In this document: piece after piece, positions 7,346 to 14,603 of the stretch | Layout of the letters: each line of letters opens with the position of its first letter | How positions within the stretch are numbered: position 1 is the stretch's first letter | Assembly: GCA_031396695.1 (NCBI GenBank) | Contig: JANNLG010000014.1 | Span: 1 to 32,171, forward strand | DNA length: 32,171 bases | Reading direction: 5' to 3' | Source of the DNA: VGRW01 sp031396695 | GTDB taxonomy: Bacteria; Myxococcota_A; UBA9160; SZUA-336 | Position numbers and translations under genes: made by a program | Notes under the pieces: model-generated | Database searches by the model: none | What the model was told of the DNA's origin: nothing | The model's input: only the letters and a program-made list of their open reading frames with translations

Positions 7346-9711
7346 GCCGAGGCGCGCGGCTCACGGCCTGGGCCGCGCTCTGCATCGCGCTCCTCGTGTA
7401 CAGCGCGCGCCAGATCACGTTCACGGCCGACATCACCAACTTCATGCCCGATGGCCGGGGTGCGGACCTGGCGCAGATCTCGCGCGCGCTCGTGCACAGC
7501 GAGCTGGCGCGCACGATGGTGCTGACGATCGGCGCGAGCGATCCCGCGCGTGCGGTGACGGCGGCGAAGGAGCTGGCCGAGGCGCTGCGCGCGCATCCCG
7601 AGGTCGCCTGGCTGCGCTCGGGAGCGGACCCGGAGCTGCAGGAGCAGGTGTACCGGCTGTACTTCCCGCGCCGGCACTACTTCGTGTCGGACGATCCGGA
7701 GCGCGAGCTCGAGGCGAGGCTCTCCGCGGACGGACTGCGCGCGCAGGCGCAGGCGTTGCGCCGCAACCTGGCCCTGCCGATCTCGCCGCTCGCGGCTCGG
7801 ATCGCGCCCGAGGATCCGCTCGGCGTGTTCCCGGCGCTGCTCGAACGCCTGCGAGCGGGCGAGCCTCCGCTCGCGACCCGCGACGGCGTGTTCACCACCC
7901 GCGACGGCGCGTTCGCGGTGATCCTGTTGGCCACCGTGCACTCCGCCTTCGACACCGTCCCGCAGGCGCCGTTGCTCGCGGAGATCCGCACGCGCTTCGA
8001 GGCCATCCGAGCGCGGCTCGGCCCCGATCTGCTGCTCGAGCAGAGCGGCGCGAACCGCTTCGCGCTCGACGCCGAGACCAAGCTGCGCGCCGACGCCTCG
8101 CTGATCTCGACGCTCTCGACGATCGGCGTGGCCGTGCTCTCCTGGCTGTTCTTCCGCTCCTTCCTGTCGTTGGGCCTGGCGATGGTGCCGGCGCTGGTCG
8201 GGCTCTTGATCGCGATGGCCGCGAGCCTCGCGATCTTCGGGCGGCTCGACGGCACGACGATCGGCTTCGGAGCGTCGCTGATCGGTGTCACGATCGACTA
8301 CCCGACGCACTTCCTGATCCTGCGCAGCCTGTCGACGCGTGGCGAGAATCCCTGGCAGCTCGCGCGCAGGCTCTCCGGATCGCTCTCGATGGCTGCGCTC
8401 ACCACGATGGCGAGCTTCGCGGGCCTCGCGTTCACGTCGTTTCGCGGCTTCCGCGAGCTCGGCGTGTTCTCGGGCATCGGTGTGGCGGGGGCGCTGGTCG
8501 CCACGCTGTTCCTGATGCCCGACCTGGTGCCGCGCACGCGCGGTGTGCGGCCGGTCTCGGCCGGACTCGCCCGAAGGCTCGACGGCTGGATCCCGTGGCT
8601 GCGCGGACACCGCGCGCGGCTCTCGGTCGTGCCGTTCGCGGTGCTTCTGCTGGGCGCGATCGCGCTGCCGCGGCTGCACTGGAACGACGACCTGTCGCAG
8701 CTCGGCCAGCCCGATCCCCGACTTCGGGACGAAGAGTCGCGCGTGCGCGAGCGCGTCTCGAACTTCGACGGCGGGCGCTTCGTGGTCGCGCTGGCGGACG
8801 ATCCCGAGAGCGCAATCGCGCGCAACGACACCGTCTACGCGCGGCTCGAGCCGCTGGTCGCGCGCGGCGAGCTGGGCGGCCTGCGCTCGTTGCACGATCT
8901 GGTCTGGTCGCAGGACTTGCAGCGGCGCAATCTGGCGGCCCTGCGCGCGGACCCGGAGCTCGAGGCGCGGCTCGACGCGAGCTTTCGCGAGGCCGGTTTC
9001 CGGCCGGGCTCGTTCGCGAAGTTCGCGCGCGCGCTCGAAGCCCCGCCCGAGCCGCTGACGCTCTCCGCCTTGCGCGAATCGCAGCTCGCGCCGCTGACCG
9101 CGACGCTCGTGCTCGAGCTCGAGGGCCGGACCGCGGTGATCACGTATCTGCGCGGCGTGCGCGACCCGGAAGCGATCCGCGCGGCGATCGCGGACCTGCC
9201 CGACGTGCACCTGTTCGACCAGAAGGTATTTCTCAACGACATCGCCGCTGAATTCCGCACTCGCACGCTGCTGCAGATCGTGATCGGAAGCGTGTGCGTC
9301 GGATTCATCTTGCTCGCGCGCTACCGCGACTGGCGGCGCGCGTTCGCCGCCTTCCTGCCTTCCCTCTTGACGGCCGTGATCGTGTTGTCGGCCTTCGCGC
9401 TCTCGGGCACCGAGACCAACTTGCTCCACGCCGTGAGTCTGCTCATCGTGATGGGCATGGGCGTGGACTACGGGATCTTCGTGGTGGACAGCGTGGACGA
9501 GCCCGACGAGCTGGGCGCGACGCTCGTCTCGTGCCTGCTCTGCTGCCTGACCACGCTGCTCGGCTTCGGCGCGCTCGCGCTCTCGAGTCACCCCGCGCTG
9601 CGCGCGATCGGCCTCACCACCGGCGCGGGCGTCGCGCTCTCGCTCGTGCTCGCGCCGCTCACTCTGCTCGCGCTGCGCGCGGACGCTGCGAAGGCCGCGC
9701 CCGGTGCGTAG
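7342..9711 (+). CDS. MMPL/RND-family exporter of the aryl-polyene type
   Basis: A 789-residue inner-membrane transporter with the twofold RND layout. It has a first membrane helix (about 9-24), a large periplasmic loop containing ITNFMPDG, and a five-helix block (about 253-391). A second start helix (about 427-443), a second periplasmic loop and a final five-helix block (about 643-780) follow. Polar residues in the membrane include GVTIDYPTHF (first half) and MGMGVDYGIF (second half), the usual proton-relay position. Enzymes of this group export polyene lipids in APE and xanthomonadin clusters. The GTG start at 7342 overlaps the LolA-like stop by 4 bases. The end overlaps the lipoprotein gene by 8 bases. 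Confidence 0.92.
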   Translation: MSRGARLTAWAALCIALLVYSARQITFTADITNFMPDGRGADLAQISRALVHSELARTMVLTIGASDPARAVTAAKELAEALRAHPEVAWLRSGADPELQEQVYRLYFPRRHYFVSDDPERELEARLSADGLRAQAQALRRNLALPISPLAARIAPEDPLGVFPALLERLRAGEPPLATRDGVFTTRDGAFAVILLATVHSAFDTVPQAPLLAEIRTRFEAIRARLGPDLLLEQSGANRFALDAETKLRADASLISTLSTIGVAVLSWLFFRSFLSLGLAMVPALVGLLIAMAASLAIFGRLDGTTIGFGASLIGVTIDYPTHFLILRSLSTRGENPWQLARRLSGSLSMAALTTMASFAGLAFTSFRGFRELGVFSGIGVAGALVATLFLMPDLVPRTRGVRPVSAGLARRLDGWIPWLRGHRARLSVVPFAVLLLGAIALPRLHWNDDLSQLGQPDPRLRDEESRVRERVSNFDGGRFVVALADDPESAIARNDTVYARLEPLVARGELGGLRSLHDLVWSQDLQRRNLAALRADPELEARLDASFREAGFRPGSFAKFARALEAPPEPLTLSALRESQLAPLTATLVLELEGRTAVITYLRGVRDPEAIRAAIADLPDVHLFDQKVFLNDIAAEFRTRTLLQIVIGSVCVGFILLARYRDWRRAFAAFLPSLLTAVIVLSAFALSGTETNLLHAVSLLIVMGMGVDYGIFVVDSVDEPDELGATLVSCLLCCLTTLLGFGALALSSHPALRAIGLTTGAGVALSLVLAPLTLLALRADAAKAAPGA

Positions 9712-10225
9712 CGGGCTCGCGTTCGCGCTGTGCGCCGGCGCGCTCGCCGGCTGCATGCATCTGCCGCCGCCGCCGGCGTTCGTCCCCCTGCCCTTGCCGC
9801 GGCTAGCGGACTGCCCCGGCAGCCTCGTGCCGACACACGAGCTCGAGGGCGACTGGGTGATCCACGAGCGCATCCGCGTGCGCGGCGAGCAGATCGACGA
9901 GGCCTACGGACTGGTGGTGCAGAAGTCCGGCGCGCGGCTGGTGCTGATCGGGCTCACCCCGTTCGGCGCCAAGGCCTTCTCCGTGACGCAGATCGGTGTC
10001 GAGGTCTGGAGCGAGTCGAAGCTGGGCCGCGCGCTGCCCGTGCCGCCCGAGAACGTGCTGCGCGACCTGCACCGCGCGCACTTCCTGGCGACCGACGACC
10101 CCGGCTTCGAAGGCCGCACGCTGCGCCGCGACGCGGACGGATCGGTGCACGTCGCGAGTGCGAGCTGCGGATACGAGTCCACGCTCGTGCCGATCAGCGT
10201 CGTGAATCCGGCCGCGACTCCCTAG
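9704..10225 (+). CDS. DUF3261-like outer-membrane lipoprotein
   Basis: A 173-residue lipoprotein with signal residues 1-16 and lipobox LAGC (Cys17). The central pattern KAFSVTQIGVEVWSES, then LPVPPENVLRDLHR, resembles the DUF3261 family, commonly found after MMPL exporters in aryl-polyene clusters. Its molecular function is unknown; position suggests a receptor or inserter at the outer membrane. GTG 9704 is taken as the start, giving an 8-base overlap with the exporter. Its TAG stop shares the palindrome CTAG (10222-10225) with the TAG stop of the convergent ligase gene. Confidence 0.75.
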   Translation: MRSGLAFALCAGALAGCMHLPPPPAFVPLPLPRLADCPGSLVPTHELEGDWVIHERIRVRGEQIDEAYGLVVQKSGARLVLIGLTPFGAKAFSVTQIGVEVWSESKLGRALPVPPENVLRDLHRAHFLATDDPGFEGRTLRRDADGSVHVASASCGYESTLVPISVVNPAATP

Positions 10226-11667
10226 CTGCGCTCGGCTCTGCGCGCGAGCTTGCCGGTGACGGTCTCGGGCAGCTGCGCGACGATCCGGATCTCGCGCGGG
10301 ATCTTGTAGGTGGGCAAGCGCTCGCGGCAGTGCGCGATCAGCTCGGCCGGCGTCGGCGGCTGCGCGGGGTCGGCGGGCTCGAGCTCCGCGACCGGGATCT
10401 CGCCGAGGTGCGCGTGCTCGCGCGCGCTGACGCGGCTGCGGCGCACGAGCGGGTGTGCGTCGAGGACGGCCTCGACCTCTTCGCTGAAGAACTTCATGCC
10501 GGCCATGTTGATGCGGTTCGCGTGGCGGCCGACCAGGAAGAGATCGCCGTCGGCATCGAAGTAGCCCTGATCGCCGGTGCGGAAGCCGTCGGGCTCGAGC
10601 ACGTCGCGCGCGGGCGTCCACGGATCGAGATACGCGTCGAAGCAGCCGGGGCCGCGAATGCAGATCTCGCCGGTGTTCGCGGCCGAGCTCGGCTGTGGAA
10701 CGGGCTTGCCGTCCTCGCCGCGCAGCCACACCTCGTAGGCGGGGAGCGGCCGGCCGAGCGCGCCCGGCTTGGTCGCGGCGCTCGCCGCGTTCAGCACCGG
10801 CAGACCGACCTCGATGATGCCGAGCGCTTGCGCGATCGGCTTGGCGAAGCGCGCGGCGAACGCGCACGCGATCTCGGGTCGCAGGCCCTCGGCGGTCGAG
10901 ATCGCCAGCCGCAACTCCGGCAGCTGCACGCCCGATGCGTCCTTCGCGAGCAGGTTCATGTGGTACGGCGACGCGTAGAACACGGTCGCGCGCTCGGCCG
11001 CGGCGAGCTCGAGGATCGGCTTCGCGAGCGAGCCCGTGGGCAGCAGGATCGTCGCCCCGTAGCGCAGGTAGAGCAGGATCGAGACCACGAAGTGGTGCGC
11101 CATCGGCAGCAGCCACAAGATGCGGTCGGTGGGACCGATGCCGAGCGCCGCGTTCGCGGCTTCGAGACGCGCGAGCACCGCGCGCTGACCGATGATCACG
11201 CCCTTGCGCCGGCTGGTGGTTCCGGACGTGAAGCGCAGGTAGGCCGGCTCGAGCGCGGCGAACGTGCGGTCGGCGTCCCCATCGACCGCGCGCGCGTGCG
11301 GGCGCGCGACCAGTTCGAAGCCGGGCGAGCCTTCGCGTTCGAGCACGAGCGCGTGGAGCTGAGCGCGTTCGGCGAAGGCGTCGAGCGCGCGGCCGGTGTG
11401 GTCCTCCGCGATCGGCACCAGACACGCGCCACATTCGAGAATCGCGAGCGCGAGCTCGACGAAACCCGCACCCTGCTTCGCCACGAGTCCGATGCGCTGC
11501 GCGCGGCCGACGCCGCCCGCGCCTAGCGAACCGGCCAGCGCGTCGACCCGCGCGAGCAGCGCGCGATACGAAACACGCGCGCCCCCCGCGCCACCGACGA
11601 CGAGCGCCGGCTGCTCGGGCGCGCGCGCGGCGTGCGCGCGAATCAGATCGACGACGGTCTCGCTCAC
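10222..11667 (-). CDS. stand-alone adenylating enzyme (acyl/aryl/aminoacyl-AMP ligase)
   Basis: A 481-residue ANL-family protein. It has the P-loop FTSGTTSRRKG at 146-156 (SRRKG replacing the usual GxPKG), Glu286 in LGIIEVG (A5), TGD at 364-366 (A7), GRHANRINMAG at 380-390 and Lys473 in TVTGK (A10). It should adenylate a carboxylic acid and pass it to a thiol, most simply the carrier protein at 14262-14519 of the same operon. The substrate cannot be read from sequence; the odd A5 region argues against a standard amino-acid domain. GTG 11667 forms a GTGA overlap with the oxidoreductase stop. It is the second ligase in the locus, so it probably loads a different acid from the ligase at 2973-4799. 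Confidence 0.87.
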   Translation of the reverse strand: MSETVVDLIRAHAARAPEQPALVVGGAGGARVSYRALLARVDALAGSLGAGGVGRAQRIGLVAKQGAGFVELALAILECGACLVPIAEDHTGRALDAFAERAQLHALVLEREGSPGFELVARPHARAVDGDADRTFAALEPAYLRFTSGTTSRRKGVIIGQRAVLARLEAANAALGIGPTDRILWLLPMAHHFVVSILLYLRYGATILLPTGSLAKPILELAAAERATVFYASPYHMNLLAKDASGVQLPELRLAISTAEGLRPEIACAFAARFAKPIAQALGIIEVGLPVLNAASAATKPGALGRPLPAYEVWLRGEDGKPVPQPSSAANTGEICIRGPGCFDAYLDPWTPARDVLEPDGFRTGDQGYFDADGDLFLVGRHANRINMAGMKFFSEEVEAVLDAHPLVRRSRVSAREHAHLGEIPVAELEPADPAQPPTPAELIAHCRERLPTYKIPREIRIVAQLPETVTGKLARRAERS

Positions 11668-12932
11668 CGCGCGCGAGTTTGCTCGCGGATCCGTTCGGGC
11701 GCAATCGCGCCCAGAGCGACGCCCTCGTGCGCGGCGAATGCGGCCGCGCGGCCGATCGCCTCACCCGTCGCGAGCGAAGTGCCGATCACGCGCAGGGCGC
11801 CGAGCGCTTCGTGCGTGGCCGACACGCAGCGCCCCGCCATGCCGAGCCGCGGATGCGTGCGCGAGACCAGCGCGCCCAGCGGAATCGAGCACGCGCCGCG
11901 CGGATACTCGAAGCTCGGCCGGCGATGGTCGTGCCAGAGCTCGATCGGCCAGGTCGAGAGCGCGACCTCGTCGTCGCGCCGGATGCCCGCGAGCACGTCG
12001 TCGGCACCGAGCACGATCGGACCGAGCGCGCGGCGCGTCTCGCGGATGCCGATCCGGCGCGGATGCTCGGCGAGCCGGCTCGACGCGAACTCCGGCCGCG
12101 TCGCGCGCAAGAAGTCCGCGATCGCGATGGCGGCCTCGCGCGCGCTCGCTTCGAGCGCGGCGACGCAGGTTTGATCGAGCGGGCGCCAGTCCTCGCGCGC
12201 GGGCCGCGCGACGTTGAGCGTGACGAACACCTGACCGCGCGCCCCGCACGCGCGCAGCACGACCGACTCGGACCCGTCCGGCAGCGCGCCGGAGCGGCTG
12301 GCGCCGGCGACCGCGGTTGTGAGCCGCACGCGCGCGAAGCCTTCGAGCGCCGCGTCGTCGACGCCGTCGAGCCGGAAAATGTACGACGGGCATTGCAGGA
12401 GCGACGCGGGCGCGATCTCCCACGCAGCGCCGCCGAGCCACGCCGCGGCCGCGTCGCCGCTCGCGTCGATCACCACGCGCGCGCGCAGCTCGCGCCTGCC
12501 GGCCGAGTCGCGCAAGCCGAGGGCGCTTTCCCCGTTCGCATCGCGCGCGAGCTCCACCGCTTCGAGCGAGCTTCCGAGCGCGAGCTCGAGCGACGCCTCG
12601 GCCCGACACCGTTCGCTGTAGAGAGCCGAGAGCGTTGCCGGCGGCGAACTCAAGTACCAGACCTTGCCCGCGCGCTCCGGCTCGCCCCCGAGCGCGAGCG
12701 CGATCTCGCGCGGAACGCCGGCGTGCGCGAGCACCGCCTCGCCGGACTCCGCGGGCAGGTACAGGCCGCAAATCGTGTGCACCAGCGCGTGCGCGGCGTT
12801 GCCGCCCAGCACCGGCTCGCGCTCGATCAGAACCGTGCGCGCACCCACGCGCGCAGCGCCGAGCGCGGCCGCCACGCCCGCACTGCCCCCGCCGATCACG
12901 GCGACGTCGCAGCTCGCGGCGGGCGCGCTCAA
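11664..12932 (-). CDS. FAD-dependent oxidoreductase (FAD_oxidored, PF12831-like)
   Basis: A 422-residue flavoprotein. The dinucleotide-binding motif VIGGGSAGVAAA is at 12-23, a LGGNAAHA segment at 42-49, and a second FAD contact lies around VVIDASGDAAAAW. The layout fits the PF12831 group, whose members oxidise varied small substrates. Here it lies between a condensation-like enzyme and an adenylating enzyme, so it may oxidise a carrier-bound acyl group (inference). No ATG fits. TTG 12932 is chosen because it forms a TTGA overlap with the condensation-gene stop and places the Rossmann fold at the N-terminus. A reading to 13175 adds only shadow sequence. Confidence 0.8.
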   Translation of the reverse strand: MSAPAASCDVAVIGGGSAGVAAALGAARVGARTVLIEREPVLGGNAAHALVHTICGLYLPAESGEAVLAHAGVPREIALALGGEPERAGKVWYLSSPPATLSALYSERCRAEASLELALGSSLEAVELARDANGESALGLRDSAGRRELRARVVIDASGDAAAAWLGGAAWEIAPASLLQCPSYIFRLDGVDDAALEGFARVRLTTAVAGASRSGALPDGSESVVLRACGARGQVFVTLNVARPAREDWRPLDQTCVAALEASAREAAIAIADFLRATRPEFASSRLAEHPRRIGIRETRRALGPIVLGADDVLAGIRRDDEVALSTWPIELWHDHRRPSFEYPRGACSIPLGALVSRTHPRLGMAGRCVSATHEALGALRVIGTSLATGEAIGRAAAFAAHEGVALGAIAPERIREQTRAR

Positions 12933-14284
12933 GCGCGCGCGCCGAGCAGGTCCTCGCGCAGCGCCGCGCGGAACACCGCGAGCTCGGAATCCGTGAACAC
13001 ACCCGCCTGGCGCACGTGCGTGAAGTTCAGGCGTCCGTTCCGCAGCGAGAACACCGAGCCGCTGCCGGGCGACGGCGGCACCGAAGGCGCGTGGAAGGCG
13101 TTCACGATCGGGGCTCCGAGGAAGCTCGACATGCCGGGCAGGAACTCGTCGGTGTAGGCGAAGAAGAACGAGCACAGCTCGCCCCGGAACGCGCGCCGCG
13201 CCATGCGCGCGTAGAAGCGGCGCGGCAGCCAGCGCGCGAAATCCATCGCCGCGCTGCCCGCCTCGACCAGGCCTTCCTTGATCGTGCTGAGCCGCTGCGC
13301 CTTCAGCTCCGCGAGCAGGCCCGCGAAGCTCTCGACCTGCTCGGGAAAGACCTGGAACCAGATCAGCGAGATGCGCGTGCCGAAGATCTCCCCCTGCCCG
13401 CCCTTGGCGCGCAGGTTCACGGGCAGCGGCACCACGTAGCTGCCCGGATCGAAGCCGCGCGCACGCGCCACCGCGTGATGCGCGCGCAGACTCGCCGCCA
13501 GATAGAACAGCATGGGCGTGAGGAAGCCGGCGCTCTGCTTGGCGCGCGCGACGATGCGCGCGGTCTCGTCCGGTGTGAAGGTCGTGAGCTCGTAGCCGAG
13601 CGCTTGCTTCGTTCGCGCGAGCGGTCCGGCCAACGAGCGCGGGCTGCGCTCGGCGAACGAGCGCATGCGCGCCTGCCAGAGCAGCGCCTGGTCGCCGCGC
13701 GCCTTCGCGCCGATCGCAACCGCGGCTCCGGCCTGCGCTTCCTCGGGCAGCTCGGCGGCACTGCGCGCGCCGGTTCCGACCTCGTCGAGCCAGCGCACGA
13801 AGCGCTCGCTGCCGGCGCCGTCGAACAGCATGTGCAGCCAGGTGAACGCGACGTCGTAGCCGTGTTCTCCGCAGTCCAGCCGCACCACGTCGCAGCGCAG
13901 CAGCTCGCCGCGGCGGCCGTCGAAGCGATCGTTCAGGCGCATCTGGAGGTGGTTCGGAATCGGCCCCTCCCGTCCGTCGCGCTCGAGTTTCGCGTCGTGC
14001 AGAGCCAGCCGGGGCGGCGCCGTCCGCGCGGCCAGGTCGGTGCGGAAGACCGGCGGCAGCAGGCCGAATGGCCGGCGCACCGGCGCGTGCAGCAGCGGCT
14101 GGGCGCGAGCCACCTCGCCGAGCAGCGCCTCGAGGCGCTCGAGATCGAGGCCGGGTCCGAGTCGCAGCACGAGCTGCGACACGTGGCTCGAGCCCGCCGT
14201 GCGGCGCACCTCGGAGTCGAAGGCGCGCAGGAAGCAGTCCGCGCCGGTGAGCGCGACGGGGCTAGTGGCCGGGGAGCTGGCCAT
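12929..14284 (-). CDS. condensation-domain-like acyltransferase
   Basis: A 451-residue protein of the condensation/wax-ester-synthase-like superfamily (CoA-dependent acyltransferase fold). The catalytic block reads LHMLFDG: His151 and Asp155-Gly156 are kept, but the first His of HHxxxDG is Leu150. A second-half segment NLRAKGGQGEIFGTRISLIW matches the latch/floor region. It would join a carrier-bound acyl group to an amine or alcohol. ATG 14284 lies inside the carrier-protein gene (23-base overlap), a sign of tight coupling; no strong ribosome site precedes it. With the carrier and ligase genes it forms a dissociated NRPS-like set. Confidence 0.8.
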   Translation of the reverse strand: MASSPATSPVALTGADCFLRAFDSEVRRTAGSSHVSQLVLRLGPGLDLERLEALLGEVARAQPLLHAPVRRPFGLLPPVFRTDLAARTAPPRLALHDAKLERDGREGPIPNHLQMRLNDRFDGRRGELLRCDVVRLDCGEHGYDVAFTWLHMLFDGAGSERFVRWLDEVGTGARSAAELPEEAQAGAAVAIGAKARGDQALLWQARMRSFAERSPRSLAGPLARTKQALGYELTTFTPDETARIVARAKQSAGFLTPMLFYLAASLRAHHAVARARGFDPGSYVVPLPVNLRAKGGQGEIFGTRISLIWFQVFPEQVESFAGLLAELKAQRLSTIKEGLVEAGSAAMDFARWLPRRFYARMARRAFRGELCSFFFAYTDEFLPGMSSFLGAPIVNAFHAPSVPPSPGSGSVFSLRNGRLNFTHVRQAGVFTDSELAVFRAALREDLLGARA

Positions 14285-14519
14285 GCACGCAGGCCGCGAG
14301 ACTCTCCGCGTTCGAGAGCGTCTCTTCGGTGAGCAGACTCTCGTCGACCCAGACGCCCGTGCTCTCCTCGATCGCGAGCATGAGCTGCGTCACGGCCAGC
14401 GAGTCGAGCCCCGCGCCGACGAGGTCGGAGGTGGGTGTGAAGTCGTCGCCCACCGACAGCAGCCCCGATTTGAGGATCTCGTAGATGCGCGTCGTGAGCG
14501 CTTCGCGGCTCCACACCAT
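14262..14519 (-). CDS. third acyl/peptidyl carrier protein
   Basis: An 85-residue carrier protein with the attachment motif GAGLDSLAV, Ser40. It differs from the two polyene carriers in having LVGAGLDSLAV rather than an acidic DLDSLD or GLDSID, closer to dedicated NRPS-type carriers. It is the first gene of a leftward operon followed by condensation-like, FAD-oxidoreductase and ligase genes, and is the probable thioester platform for them. ATG 14519 is used; upstream bases show no clear ribosome site. A perfect TTGACA (minus strand, 14559-14554) lies upstream but lacks a good -10. Confidence 0.9.
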   Translation of the reverse strand: MVWSREALTTRIYEILKSGLLSVGDDFTPTSDLVGAGLDSLAVTQLMLAIEESTGVWVDESLLTEETLSNAESLAACVHGQLPGH

Positions 14520-14526
14520 GGCGTCG

Positions 14527-14576
14527 AGGTGTTTCGCACCGAGGCGCTCGCCTTGTCAAGGCGCGTTGAAACACCT
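14527..14576. promoter_or_regulatory. candidate operator: two inverted repeats in the divergent control region
   Basis: In the 84-base gap between the carrier-protein and halogenase genes, AGGTGTTTC (14527-14535) and GAAACACCT (14568-14576) form a perfect 9-base inverted repeat whose half-site centres are 41 bases apart, close to four helical turns. Between them, CGCCTTG (14549-14555) and CAAGGCG (14557-14563) form a second perfect repeat around one base. The right outer arm overlaps the -35 of the rightward promoter. The layout fits a shared operator for a dimeric regulator, but no regulator gene is in the window. Confidence 0.5.
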
Positions 14577-14594
14577 GCGGCGCTCGTCTAGATT
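14566..14594 (+). promoter_or_regulatory. putative sigma70-type promoter giving a nearly leaderless halogenase mRNA
   Basis: TTGAAA (14566-14571) and TAGATT (14589-14594) are 17 bases apart, the ideal spacing. They match consensus at five and four of six positions. Transcription would start at about 14600-14602, only two to four bases before the ATG at 14604. No Shine-Dalgarno sequence is present, which agrees with a leaderless start. Confidence 0.5.
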
Positions 14595-14603
14595 GCGGCG
14601 AGC

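Noticed and set aside
7099..9873. 924-residue open frame on the minus strand opposite the exporter
   Set aside because: Highly Arg/Glu/His/Gln-rich with no recognisable motif; a codon shadow of the GC-rich MMPL gene, which has clear membrane helices and family motifs on the plus strand.
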